DNA of 5,551 nt, taken from contig JAKIUS010000131.1 in the NCBI GenBank assembly GCA_021647445.1, positions 1 to 5,551 of the forward strand, written 5' to 3'. Position numbers and translations under genes: made by a program. Source of the DNA: Geopsychrobacter sp. GTDB taxonomy: Bacteria; Desulfobacterota; Desulfuromonadia; Desulfuromonadales; Geopsychrobacteraceae. Below the pieces are notes generated by a model. The model searched no databases. It had not been told where the DNA came from and worked only from the letters and a program-made list of their open reading frames with translations. Below are positions 1-5,543 of this stretch, piece after piece; position 1 is the first letter of the stretch, and each line of letters begins with the position of its first letter.

Positions 1-272
1 AGGCCATGTCTTTAATTGACGCTTGCGCAGAGGCGTTTCGTGCAACGGGAGATATGAAGTGGCTGGAAGAGGGGCATCGCTGTCTTGGATGGTTTATGGG
101 GCACAATGATCTGAATAAACAAATTTGTGTTTTTAATACCGGTGGCTGCTGTGATGGTCTTGAAGCAACAGGGGTAAATGCCAACCAGGGGGCTGAATCC
201 ACATTAGCCTGGTTAATTTCACTGCTGACCATGTATGAAATTCTGGGGCAGAAAGTCCTGGTCAATAAATAG
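1..272 (+). CDS. C-terminal end of a glycosyltransferase-associated protein (5' truncated by window)
   Basis: The frame is open from the first bases (codons Ala-Met-Ser-Leu from position 3) and ends at TAG 270-272. The Met at position 6 is therefore probably internal and the gene begins outside the window. The visible ~90 residues carry a GHNDL motif and, further on, TGGCCDGL followed by VNANQGAESTLAWL. I recognise this pattern from the C-terminal helical, glycoside-hydrolase-like (six-hairpin) part of bacterial proteins usually annotated as group 1 glycosyltransferases or glycosidase-related proteins. The preceding AMSLIDACAEAFRATGD also fits that region, where an internal AAMVDACAEAY-like stretch is common. 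A role in polysaccharide or glycoside synthesis or processing is inferred from family memory only; the catalytic part is not visible. The gene converges on acr3, with a 263-base gap between them. No GC-rich hairpin plus T-run terminator follows the stop. Confidence 0.65.
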   Translation, partial: AMSLIDACAEAFRATGDMKWLEEGHRCLGWFMGHNDLNKQICVFNTGGCCDGLEATGVNANQGAESTLAWLISLLTMYEILGQKVLVNK

Positions 273-380
273 GTCGCCGAATAGCCGATACCTGTACCTT
301 AGCCCGGTCCGCAGGGGCCAAATTGAAACGTTCGGTTACTATACCTTTTTCGACATGCCTAAGCTCATTGTTTACAGTTG

Positions 381-413
381 AAAGATTTTACACCTTGACG
401 CGGGAAAATCTTT
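381..413. repeat. Perfect 9-bp inverted repeat, 15-base spacer
   Basis: AAAGATTTT at 381-389 is matched exactly by its reverse complement AAAATCTTT at 405-413. The 15-base spacer contains TTGACG, a -35-like hexamer. The arms are AT-rich and no T-run follows, so this does not look like an intrinsic terminator. A protein-binding site (operator) overlapping a promoter is the more natural reading, but no regulator can be named. Confidence 0.5.
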
Positions 414-422
414 ACGGTTAAT
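395..422 (+). promoter_or_regulatory. Weak sigma70-like promoter candidate
   Basis: TTGACG (395-400) matches five of six consensus -35 bases. GTTAAT (417-422), 16 bases downstream, matches four of six -10 bases. It would read rightward toward the mini-ORF at 469. The -35 box lies in the spacer of the inverted repeat 381-413, and the -10 box starts just after its right arm. A chance match is possible because the -10 is weak. Confidence 0.25.
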
Positions 423-446
423 GTCAAATGATACATATCGGTTTTT

Positions 447-486
447 GAATATTTTTGTTTGGAGATTTATGCCGAAAAAAATATTC
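447..486. repeat. Perfect 10-bp inverted repeat enclosing a ribosome-binding site and ATG
   Basis: GAATATTTTT (447-456) and AAAAATATTC (477-486) are exact reverse complements separated by 20 bases. The loop holds GGAG (461-464) and ATG (469-471), so the plus-strand RNA could fold with the translation start in the loop. The stem is almost entirely A-U and therefore weak. On the minus strand it lies 50-90 bases past the acr3 stop and presents a 7-T run. A poor bidirectional terminator is an alternative reading. Confidence 0.4.
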
Positions 487-539
487 TTCTTGTCCTCTTG
501 GTGCTGGTTCCGTTAAGTGTTTTTGTTGTACCTCCTTAA
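469..539 (+). other. Possible frameshifted mini-ORF or remnant encoding a hydrophobic signal-like peptide
   Basis: GGAG (461-464) lies four bases upstream of ATG 469-471. Read straight, the frame is M-P-K-K-I-F-F-L and stops at TAA 514-516 after 15 residues. After the 7-A run (475-481), the -1 frame instead reads [19 protein letters not shown] and stops at 537-539. A start on MPKK followed by a long aliphatic run is what the N-terminus of a secreted or membrane protein looks like. One extra A in the run, or a -1 slip, would join the two parts into a 23-residue peptide. Without any slip, the hydrophobic frame could also begin at TTG 459-461. Its stop overlaps the acr3 stop codon, which lies on the opposite strand. 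Options are a decayed gene start cut off by the neighbouring ars genes, a real small membrane peptide, a sequencing indel, or chance. Confidence 0.25.
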
Positions 540-1594
540 CTAAACTCGGTCTTGCCGAAGTATCTCTTCTGTAACCAGAAGGCGACATTTACCAGCCCGA
601 TCAATGCGGGTACTTCGACCAGCGGGCCGATTACTGCAGTAAAAGCGACCGCTGAATCGAGCCCGAAGACTGCAACGGAAACAGCGATAGCCAACTCAAA
701 GTTGTTGCCCGAGGCGGTGAAGGCGACGGTCGCGGTTTTTGAATAATCGGCTCCCGCCTTGACCCCCATCCAGAAGCTGATCAGAAACATGATCACGAAA
801 TAGATCAATAGCGGAATCGCGATGCGTACCACGTCGAGGGGGATGGTTACGATCAACTCCCCCTTGAGGCTGAACATTACCAGAATAGTGAAGAGCAACG
901 AAATCAGGGTTATGGGGCTGATTTTTGGGATGAACTTCTCTTCGTACCAGTCGCGGCCTTTGCTCTTGACCAGGGTGAAACGGGTCAGCATACCGGCGAC
1001 AAAGGGGATGCCGAGGTAGATGGCAACGCTCTCGGCAATCTGGCCGATGGAGACCTGCACAACCACTCCTTCTAAGCCGAAAAACGGTGGCAGTACGGTG
1101 ACGAAGAACCAGGCGTAGACCGAGTAGAAGAGCACTTGAAAGACCGAATTGAAGGCGACCAGTCCGGCACAGTATTCGGTATTGCCTTTGGCTAGCTCGT
1201 TCCAGACCATGACCATGGCGATGCAGCGCGCCAGGCCGATCATGATCAGGCCAACCATGTATTCGGGATAGTCATGCAGAAAGACGATGGCGAGGATAAA
1301 CATCAGCACCGGTCCAATGAGCCAGTTTTGAACCAGCGAGATGCTAAGAATTTTTTTGTTTTGGAAAACCTCCCCCAGTTCCTCGTAGCGCACCTTGGCC
1401 AGCGGCGGATACATCATTAATATCAGGCCGATGGCGATGGGGATATTGGTGGTGCCGACGCTAAAGGTATTGATGACATCCTTGATCCCTGGAAACAACC
1501 AGCCGCTGCCGACGCCGATGAGCATGGCGACAAAAATCCACAGGGTCAGGTAGCGGTCGAGAAATGAGAGTTTTTTTGTCAGGTTCTGTGCCAT
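536..1594 (-). CDS. acr3: Arsenite efflux permease, Acr3 family
   Basis: A 352-residue inner-membrane carrier with about ten hydrophobic segments, the usual size and topology of the bile acid/arsenite/riboflavin transporter superfamily. It exports arsenite, As(III), from the cytoplasm using the proton motive force. The Acr3 signature [13 protein letters not shown] is present with Cys124. [14 protein letters not shown] is present with Glu300. These correspond to the Cys and Glu shown to be essential in characterised Acr3 proteins. The [14 protein letters not shown] stretch (residues 60-73) is also typical. It belongs to the Acr3 family, not the unrelated ArsB family. The start ATG (1594-1592) directly abuts the arsC stop TAA with no spacer, so translation is probably coupled to arsC. 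A purine-rich GAGAGAG within the arsC end may serve as the ribosome-binding site. It is the last gene of the operon; no convincing terminator follows. Confidence 0.96.
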   Translation of the reverse strand: MAQNLTKKLSFLDRYLTLWIFVAMLIGVGSGWLFPGIKDVINTFSVGTTNIPIAIGLILMMYPPLAKVRYEELGEVFQNKKILSISLVQNWLIGPVLMFILAIVFLHDYPEYMVGLIMIGLARCIAMVMVWNELAKGNTEYCAGLVAFNSVFQVLFYSVYAWFFVTVLPPFFGLEGVVVQVSIGQIAESVAIYLGIPFVAGMLTRFTLVKSKGRDWYEEKFIPKISPITLISLLFTILVMFSLKGELIVTIPLDVVRIAIPLLIYFVIMFLISFWMGVKAGADYSKTATVAFTASGNNFELAIAVSVAVFGLDSAVAFTAVIGPLVEVPALIGLVNVAFWLQKRYFGKTEFS

Positions 1595-2035
1595 TTATAC
1601 TCTCTCTGTTCCCGCTCTCAGTTCCTGATGAAAAAAATCCCCCAACTGCTGACGAATCTCATCACGCACCCGTCGGTAGGTATTTATAATCTCCTCTTCG
1701 GTACCGGTTGCCTTGGGTGGATCATCGAAGCCCATATGTAACCGCTTAACGCCACCGAAGAAGAGCGGGCACTTCTCGTTTGCGTCACCGCAGAGGGTGA
1801 TGACGTAATCGAAGTCGTCTGCTTCGAATTTGCTGAGGTGGTCCGAGCTGTTGGCGGAGATATCGATACCGATCTCGGCCAGCACCTGTACCGCTTTGGG
1901 GTTCAGTCCGTGAGGCTCTGTCCCTGCGGATACCGCTTCGATTCGGTCAGAAAAGTCGTGATTAATGAGAGCATCGGCCATCTGGCTGCGGCAGGAATTG
2001 CCGGTGCAAAGGAAGAGCACACGTTTTTTTTGCAT
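1595..2035 (-). CDS. arsC: Arsenate reductase, thioredoxin-coupled (low-molecular-weight phosphatase fold)
   Basis: A 146-residue cytoplasmic enzyme that reduces arsenate to arsenite for export by Acr3. The P-loop CTGNSCR (Cys10 to Arg16) is the CX5R motif of low-molecular-weight tyrosine phosphatases and supplies the nucleophile. Cys82 and Cys89 in LCGDANEKCP are the two relay cysteines that pass the disulfide to the surface for reduction by thioredoxin; the numbering equals that of the well-studied Staphylococcus pI258 enzyme (10/82/89). FDDPPK (Asp104/Asp105) supplies the general acid. This is the thioredoxin class, not the glutaredoxin class of E. coli R773. The start is well placed: AAAGG (2045-2041) lies five bases upstream of ATG. 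It follows arsR after 82 bases that contain a second ArsR-type operator, and its stop touches the acr3 start. Confidence 0.96.
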   Translation of the reverse strand: MQKKRVLFLCTGNSCRSQMADALINHDFSDRIEAVSAGTEPHGLNPKAVQVLAEIGIDISANSSDHLSKFEADDFDYVITLCGDANEKCPLFFGGVKRLHMGFDDPPKATGTEEEIINTYRRVRDEIRQQLGDFFHQELRAGTERV

Positions 2036-2040
2036 GGGAA

Positions 2041-2045
2041 CCTTT
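2041..2045 (-). promoter_or_regulatory. Ribosome-binding site of arsC
   Basis: AAAGG on the minus strand, preceded by GAG, sits five bases before the arsC ATG and fixes that start. It contrasts with arsR, which has no comparable site. Confidence 0.6.
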
Positions 2046-2079
2046 CTCTAATTGTTTGGTCTGTCGGTGCCTAGTCGCT

Positions 2080-2111
2080 ACTATCCGCATAGGCGGATGC
2101 GTAAGTGTCAA
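2080..2111 (-). promoter_or_regulatory. Second ArsR operator with promoter-like elements, upstream of arsC
   Basis: The palindrome ATCCGCATAGGCGGAT (2083-2098, plus-strand reading) has perfect 6-bp arms around ATAG. It differs from the arsR operator at one base (2093 G versus 2489 A). On the minus strand a perfect TTGACA (2111-2106) lies seven bases upstream of it. The best -10 candidate is GATAGT (2085-2080), four of six, but the spacer is 20 bases, too long for an unaided sigma70 promoter. The site is therefore either an operator for a weak internal promoter of arsC-acr3 or a roadblock to readthrough from arsR. The operator itself is well supported by the repeat; the promoter is not. Confidence 0.7.
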
Positions 2112-2117
2112 AAAAAA

Positions 2118-2465
2118 TCAAACGCAGGCTGATCCACTCTTCTGGTCGAGATAGTTTTTCAGACTTAACAGGTCCTGTTGTGCTTCGGGAAGTTGAACAA
2201 GTTGGGTCTGGAGCAGCGGTAAGAGTTGACCGAGGGTCTTTTCACCGCTTTTTGCGAGGCGGTAGTACATCCACACTCCCTGGCGTCGGTCCTCGACCAG
2301 ATCGGCGTTGCGCAGGGTTGCCAAGTGGCGTGAAACCGTCGATTGTGGTAACTCAAGCGCTGCCATCAGGTCGCAGACACAGAGCTCTCCATTGGTTAAG
2401 AGAGCAAGAATACGCAGACGAGTTTCATCGGCCAGAGTTTTAAAAAAGCGTGCAGTTCGTTTCAT
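2118..2465 (-). CDS. arsR: Arsenite-responsive repressor, ArsR/SmtB family
   Basis: A 115-residue winged-helix DNA-binding dimer that represses its own operon and is released by As(III) or Sb(III). The N-terminal part has LADETRLRILALL (residues 11-23). ELCVCDL follows, with Cys29 and Cys31, the alpha-3 metalloid site of the E. coli-type ArsR. The recognition helix is in LPQSTVSRHLATLRNADLV (39-57), then the wing at DRRQGVWMYYRL. The third cysteine of the E. coli CVCDLC motif is Met34 here. A further Cys114 lies next to the C-terminus. No upstream in-frame start is possible because a TAA stands nine bases before the ATG, so the start is secure. No Shine-Dalgarno sequence is visible, and the -10 box ends eight bases before the ATG. 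It is first in the operon arsR-arsC-acr3 and surely autoregulated through the operator at 2479-2494. Confidence 0.95.
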   Translation of the reverse strand: MKRTARFFKTLADETRLRILALLTNGELCVCDLMAALELPQSTVSRHLATLRNADLVEDRRQGVWMYYRLAKSGEKTLGQLLPLLQTQLVQLPEAQQDLLSLKNYLDQKSGSACV

Positions 2466-2473
2466 AGGTTCTA

Positions 2474-2503
2474 TTTATATCCGCATAGACGGATGTTTGT
2501 CAA
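2474..2503 (-). promoter_or_regulatory. ars operon promoter (sigma70 type)
   Basis: On the minus strand a perfect TTGACA -35 (2503-2498) is followed by TATAAA (2479-2474) at 18 bases, or ATATAA (2480-2475) at 17 bases. This is the strongest promoter in the window and lies just in front of arsR. Transcription should begin near 2467-2470, only a few bases from the arsR ATG at 2465. Confidence 0.8.
2479..2494 (-). promoter_or_regulatory. Primary ArsR operator
   Basis: ATCCGCATAGACGGAT (plus-strand reading) is a palindrome with 5-bp arms ATCCG/CGGAT. It fills the space between the -35 and -10 boxes of the arsR promoter, so bound ArsR would exclude RNA polymerase. A near-identical copy at 2083-2098 supports its identity as a regulator site. 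Assignment to ArsR is inferred from position and palindromy. Confidence 0.8.
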
Positions 2504-2511
2504 GATGAGGT

Positions 2512-3621
2512 TCATGGTTGCTTGGCAGCTAAGTGCGGTGACGGACGAAGAGCGGCCATGGATTGTTGTCGCTCAGTCGCGGACTGTTCCGCTAATCTCT
2601 TGCATGCCAGATAATACTGCGGGAAATCGTTGTTATTGATGGCCAATAGCTGGTTGAATGAGGGCAGCAGACGGCGGTAGGTCTGCAGGGAAACCAGACG
2701 GGCATTGTTGAGGGTCTTAACCCATTTGTCATAACCCTTGTAGCCTCCCCAGTGTTGTTTGAGCTGCAGGTACTGGTCTCTGGCGGATTTGAAAATCGCT
2801 GCTTTTTGAAGGAGTTTCTGTTGGGTAGAGACGCTTGAAGCGTAGAGATTTGTAAGTTGTTGGTGCAGTCTGTTGGTCCAGTCAACGAAGGTCGATTCTC
2901 GCTTAAGTTGGGTCGTAAATTGCTGGCGTTCCTGTTCTGAACCATATTGGTTAAGCCAATTTTTAGTGCCGGCTATCTCTACGCTGGTGGCGAAGGCTTC
3001 GTTAAAGGCTGAATCGCCTGACAGGTAGAGTTGCTGGTGGGCGAGTTCATGGATGATCAAGCGAGCGACCGAGGGCGCGGGCCAATGGCTGAAGCTGCTG
3101 AGAACCGGGTCATCGAACCAGGATAGGGTGGAGTAGGCCGGTACACCCGTCACCAGAGTGTCGTAGCCTTGCGTTTGCAGCTTTTGGGCGAGGGATTGTG
3201 CCCCCTTTTCGGAAAAGTAGCCGCGATAGCTGACGCACCCGGCAATCGGGAAGCACCAGATCTTCGGTTGCAGTGAAAGGGTCGGTGCGGCGACCAGGTT
3301 CCAGAGAGGATAGGGTCGGTCCAGTTCGACGAAACTGCGATAGCTGGCATTATCGGGCAGACCGAGCTGGGCAGAAGCAAAATCACGAATTTGAAGAATC
3401 CGCGTAAGCTCTGTCTGGCGTTTTTTGTCGAGGGTCTTATCTTGCAGTAAGTCGACGATCGGTTGGCGTTTCTTGAGGATCTCGTACTGCCCCCTGGCCG
3501 CCTGAAGATAGTAGCCACCATCGGTGCAGGCACTCAGCAGCAGCATAAACCCCGCAAGGGTCAGCAGGACCCGGCCATGCTTTCTGTTTTGATGATACCC
3601 TTCACTCATTACAGGCGACAT
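2512..3621 (-). CDS. Predicted zinc aminopeptidase lipoprotein (Aminopep/DUF2265-like family)
   Basis: A 369-residue protein with a lipoprotein signal: basic N-terminus, hydrophobic stretch VLLTLAGFMLLL, then lipobox LSAC with Cys32 as the expected lipidated residue. It should be anchored on the periplasmic side of a membrane. HELAH (His191, Glu192, His195) is the HEXXH zinc motif of gluzincin peptidases, and NEAFA with Glu208 is the likely third ligand. YRGYFSEKGA (132-141) and GYDTLVTGVPAYSTLSWFDDPV (152-173) are, as I recall, hallmarks of a family annotated as putative aminopeptidases in proteobacteria; substrates are unknown. The length fits the family. The ATG overlaps the stop of the upstream DUF294 gene by one base (TGATG), indicating translational coupling. 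A second ATG four codons in (3609-3607) is an equally possible start, since neither has a clear ribosome-binding site. The C-terminal ~35 residues are polar and rich in Gln, Ala and Ser. Confidence 0.85.
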   Translation of the reverse strand: MSPVMSEGYHQNRKHGRVLLTLAGFMLLLSACTDGGYYLQAARGQYEILKKRQPIVDLLQDKTLDKKRQTELTRILQIRDFASAQLGLPDNASYRSFVELDRPYPLWNLVAAPTLSLQPKIWCFPIAGCVSYRGYFSEKGAQSLAQKLQTQGYDTLVTGVPAYSTLSWFDDPVLSSFSHWPAPSVARLIIHELAHQQLYLSGDSAFNEAFATSVEIAGTKNWLNQYGSEQERQQFTTQLKRESTFVDWTNRLHQQLTNLYASSVSTQQKLLQKAAIFKSARDQYLQLKQHWGGYKGYDKWVKTLNNARLVSLQTYRRLLPSFNQLLAINNNDFPQYYLACKRLAEQSATERQQSMAALRPSPHLAAKQP

Positions 3622-5531
3622 CAGACAAATGATTTCGTAAAGTGCCGCTTGGTGGCGTCTTGAAGTTTACTGACGGCGTTAAAGGATTCTTTAAGCAGCT
3701 CCTGCTCCCCTTTGGGTAGTTGGTTTGGATCGAGATAGTGACTGGGCGTTTGTTTGGTCTCAAGCAGCGCAATTTCGTTACGCAGGCGCAGAAAGGTCAG
3801 AGCCTCGAAGGCCGCCTTGATATGTTCGGCTGTCTCAATTTCAAAGACGCTATTTTGGGTGAGGGCGGCCAGGCGTTTAAGTGTTGATGTTTCAGAGAGT
3901 TCTTGTTCGAGAGAGAAGATGCGGATGCAGTCGACAATATAGATGCTGCCACCCTGTTTCAGGGAGAGTTCTCCTTTGTGTTCGCCCTCTTTTTCGAGGA
4001 GAAAGCGACCGAGCAGGCCGATGGGCACACGGTAGCTCTGGTCGAGAGTCATCATATGGTAGAGGAAACGTTTGAATTGACGCACCTCGGCAAAGACGAT
4101 CTGCTGCAGTTGGTCGGCGAGGTCCACATCGCCTTCAAGTCGGACAAAATCGAAAAAAATCGATGAATAACGAACCTTCTGCGGTTCCGGATCATTAATC
4201 CAGTCATGAATACGTTGTTGCCAGTCTTTAAGTCGCCCACGCCAGGCCGGGTTGTTGACCATCACTCGACCATTGCAAAGCGGGTAGCCGATGGTTTGAA
4301 AAGCGGTAACCAGTTTCTCTGCGAAGGGGACGAAGAAGGCCTCGGCCGCCGCCAGCTTCTCATCAGAAACGTTTTCAAACAGAAAGCCATGATCCTGATC
4401 CGGATTGAGCAGCATTTCACGCCTGCCGCCGCTCCCCATAAGCAAAAATGCGTATTTGATCTCTGGTGGTGGGTACCCCTCTTCGAGCATCTGCTGGTAG
4501 CAGATTGCGTAGGCTTTTTTGATGATGTTCTGGTGGATGTAGGAGAGGATTTCCATCACCTCGGGGGTAGAATGGGTCTCAGTCAGCAGGGTGCGGGCGA
4601 TGGTTAAAATTTGGTTTTTGATGCGTGCCAGCCCGGCAAGGCTGTTTTCATCGCGGATTGAACCGACCATCATCATCGCTTTTTGGCTACGAAAGCGCAT
4701 CAGATCGTGCATGGTGACAATACCGACCAGTTCTCCCTCATCAACAATCGGCAGGTGTTTAACCTGATGTGCGGTCATATAAGTCAGAGCTTCGTACATG
4801 TAGGTCGCAGGCGGCATGACATGGCAGTGTGCTGTCATAATCTCTTTTGCTGTGGCAAGGTCAGCGTCGGCGGTGTCTGGGGCTAGAACCTTGGTGACAA
4901 GATCACGTTCGCCGATAATGCCGATCGGTCTGCCCTTATCGTCGATGACGACCAACGAGCTGATTTTTTTACTCGTCATGCAGCACGCTACCTGGCGTGC
5001 CGAGGCATCAAGGGGACAGGTTGTGACCGGTGACTGCATGATCTCAGAGAGGCGTTTCTTAAAGGGGTAGGCCTCCATCTGGGTGAGGGCATTACTGGTA
5101 TTGTCTTTAACGATATCGGCATAGAGGCTGCGAACCCGACTGAGGATGATGCTGGTGAAAAATTGGCGGATCTGCGGATAGTCAATGGCCACCTGGGTCA
5201 AACTGTCGCGTGGGATTTGAAAACAGCGGGTTTCGGTGACCGCGCGTGCTGCACCGGTATAGGGCTCTTCGGTAAAAATGGGCGTTCCACCGAAGAAGTT
5301 GCCCTCTTTGCGGTAATCTACGACCATCTCTTGTCCGCCGGGGACGGTAGCGGTAATCTCTACCATCCCTTCTCGAATGACGTAGAGGTAACCGGTCGGC
5401 GTATCGTTCTGCTGGAAGACATAGCTGTCAGCTGGAAAGGTTGTCTCAAGCGCCGCGTCCCTGAGTTGCTGAAGAATTTCTGCGGGAAGAATATTAAAAG
5501 GGGCGCTCTCTTTGAGCTGTTGGATGCTCAT
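3621..5531 (-). CDS. cNMP-like/CBS/DUF294 putative nucleotidyltransferase signalling protein
   Basis: A 636-residue soluble protein with four parts. Residues ~13-130 form a cyclic-nucleotide-binding-like beta barrel (YVFQQNDTPTGYLYVIREGMVEI). Two CBS domains follow at ~160-217 and ~226-282 (IGIIGERDL and LVGIVTMHDLMRF). A DUF294 nucleotidyltransferase core at ~305-465 carries GSGGRREMLLNPDQD, with Gly366-Ser367, Arg370/Arg371 and Asp378-x-Asp380 as in the GlnD family. Asp461 in FFDF may be the third metal ligand. A helical DUF294_C domain runs from ~480 to 625. The architecture and length match complete family members. CBS domains usually sense adenosine nucleotides, so a role as a nucleotide-sensing protein-modifying enzyme is a fair inference, but no substrate is known. 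In the cNMP domain the Glu and Arg that hold cAMP in CRP are not seen at the expected places (FGGTPIFTEEPYTGAARA). The start is supported by AGGAGT six bases upstream. The next gene overlaps its stop. Confidence 0.9.
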   Translation of the reverse strand: MSIQQLKESAPFNILPAEILQQLRDAALETTFPADSYVFQQNDTPTGYLYVIREGMVEITATVPGGQEMVVDYRKEGNFFGGTPIFTEEPYTGAARAVTETRCFQIPRDSLTQVAIDYPQIRQFFTSIILSRVRSLYADIVKDNTSNALTQMEAYPFKKRLSEIMQSPVTTCPLDASARQVACCMTSKKISSLVVIDDKGRPIGIIGERDLVTKVLAPDTADADLATAKEIMTAHCHVMPPATYMYEALTYMTAHQVKHLPIVDEGELVGIVTMHDLMRFRSQKAMMMVGSIRDENSLAGLARIKNQILTIARTLLTETHSTPEVMEILSYIHQNIIKKAYAICYQQMLEEGYPPPEIKYAFLLMGSGGRREMLLNPDQDHGFLFENVSDEKLAAAEAFFVPFAEKLVTAFQTIGYPLCNGRVMVNNPAWRGRLKDWQQRIHDWINDPEPQKVRYSSIFFDFVRLEGDVDLADQLQQIVFAEVRQFKRFLYHMMTLDQSYRVPIGLLGRFLLEKEGEHKGELSLKQGGSIYIVDCIRIFSLEQELSETSTLKRLAALTQNSVFEIETAEHIKAAFEALTFLRLRNEIALLETKQTPSHYLDPNQLPKGEQELLKESFNAVSKLQDATKRHFTKSFV

Positions 5532-5537
5532 CTGGTT

Positions 5538-5543
5538 ACTCCT
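5538..5543 (-). promoter_or_regulatory. Ribosome-binding site of the DUF294 gene
   Basis: AGGAGT on the minus strand, six bases before ATG 5531-5529, is a strong Shine-Dalgarno sequence and fixes the start. The promoter must lie beyond the right edge of the window. Confidence 0.8.

Noticed and set aside
300..320. GCCC/GGGC hairpin as terminator of the plus-strand glycosyltransferase-associated gene
   Set aside because: The stem is 4 bp and is not followed by a T-run, so it does not meet terminator criteria.
515..540. GGAGGT on the minus strand just after acr3, as a ribosome-binding site for another gene
   Set aside because: No start codon lies at suitable distance with an open frame of any length behind it.
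2100..2145. 8-T run after the arsR stop as an intrinsic terminator
   Set aside because: Only a 4-bp ATCA/TGAT stem precedes it; too weak. The T-run more likely is upstream AT-rich sequence of the internal TTGACA.
2105..2443. 112-codon plus-strand frame opposite arsR
   Set aside because: The minus-strand ArsR protein has full family motifs; the plus-strand translation is Arg/Gly/Ser-rich with no recognised features.
2592..2945. 117- and 127-codon alternative minus-strand frames inside the aminopeptidase gene
   Set aside because: They overlap the HEXXH lipoprotein frame, have low-complexity composition and no motifs.
4206..4607. 133-codon open frame on the plus strand
   Set aside because: It lies entirely opposite the well-supported DUF294 gene, shows no recognisable domain, and has no clear ribosome-binding site; it is a shadow frame.
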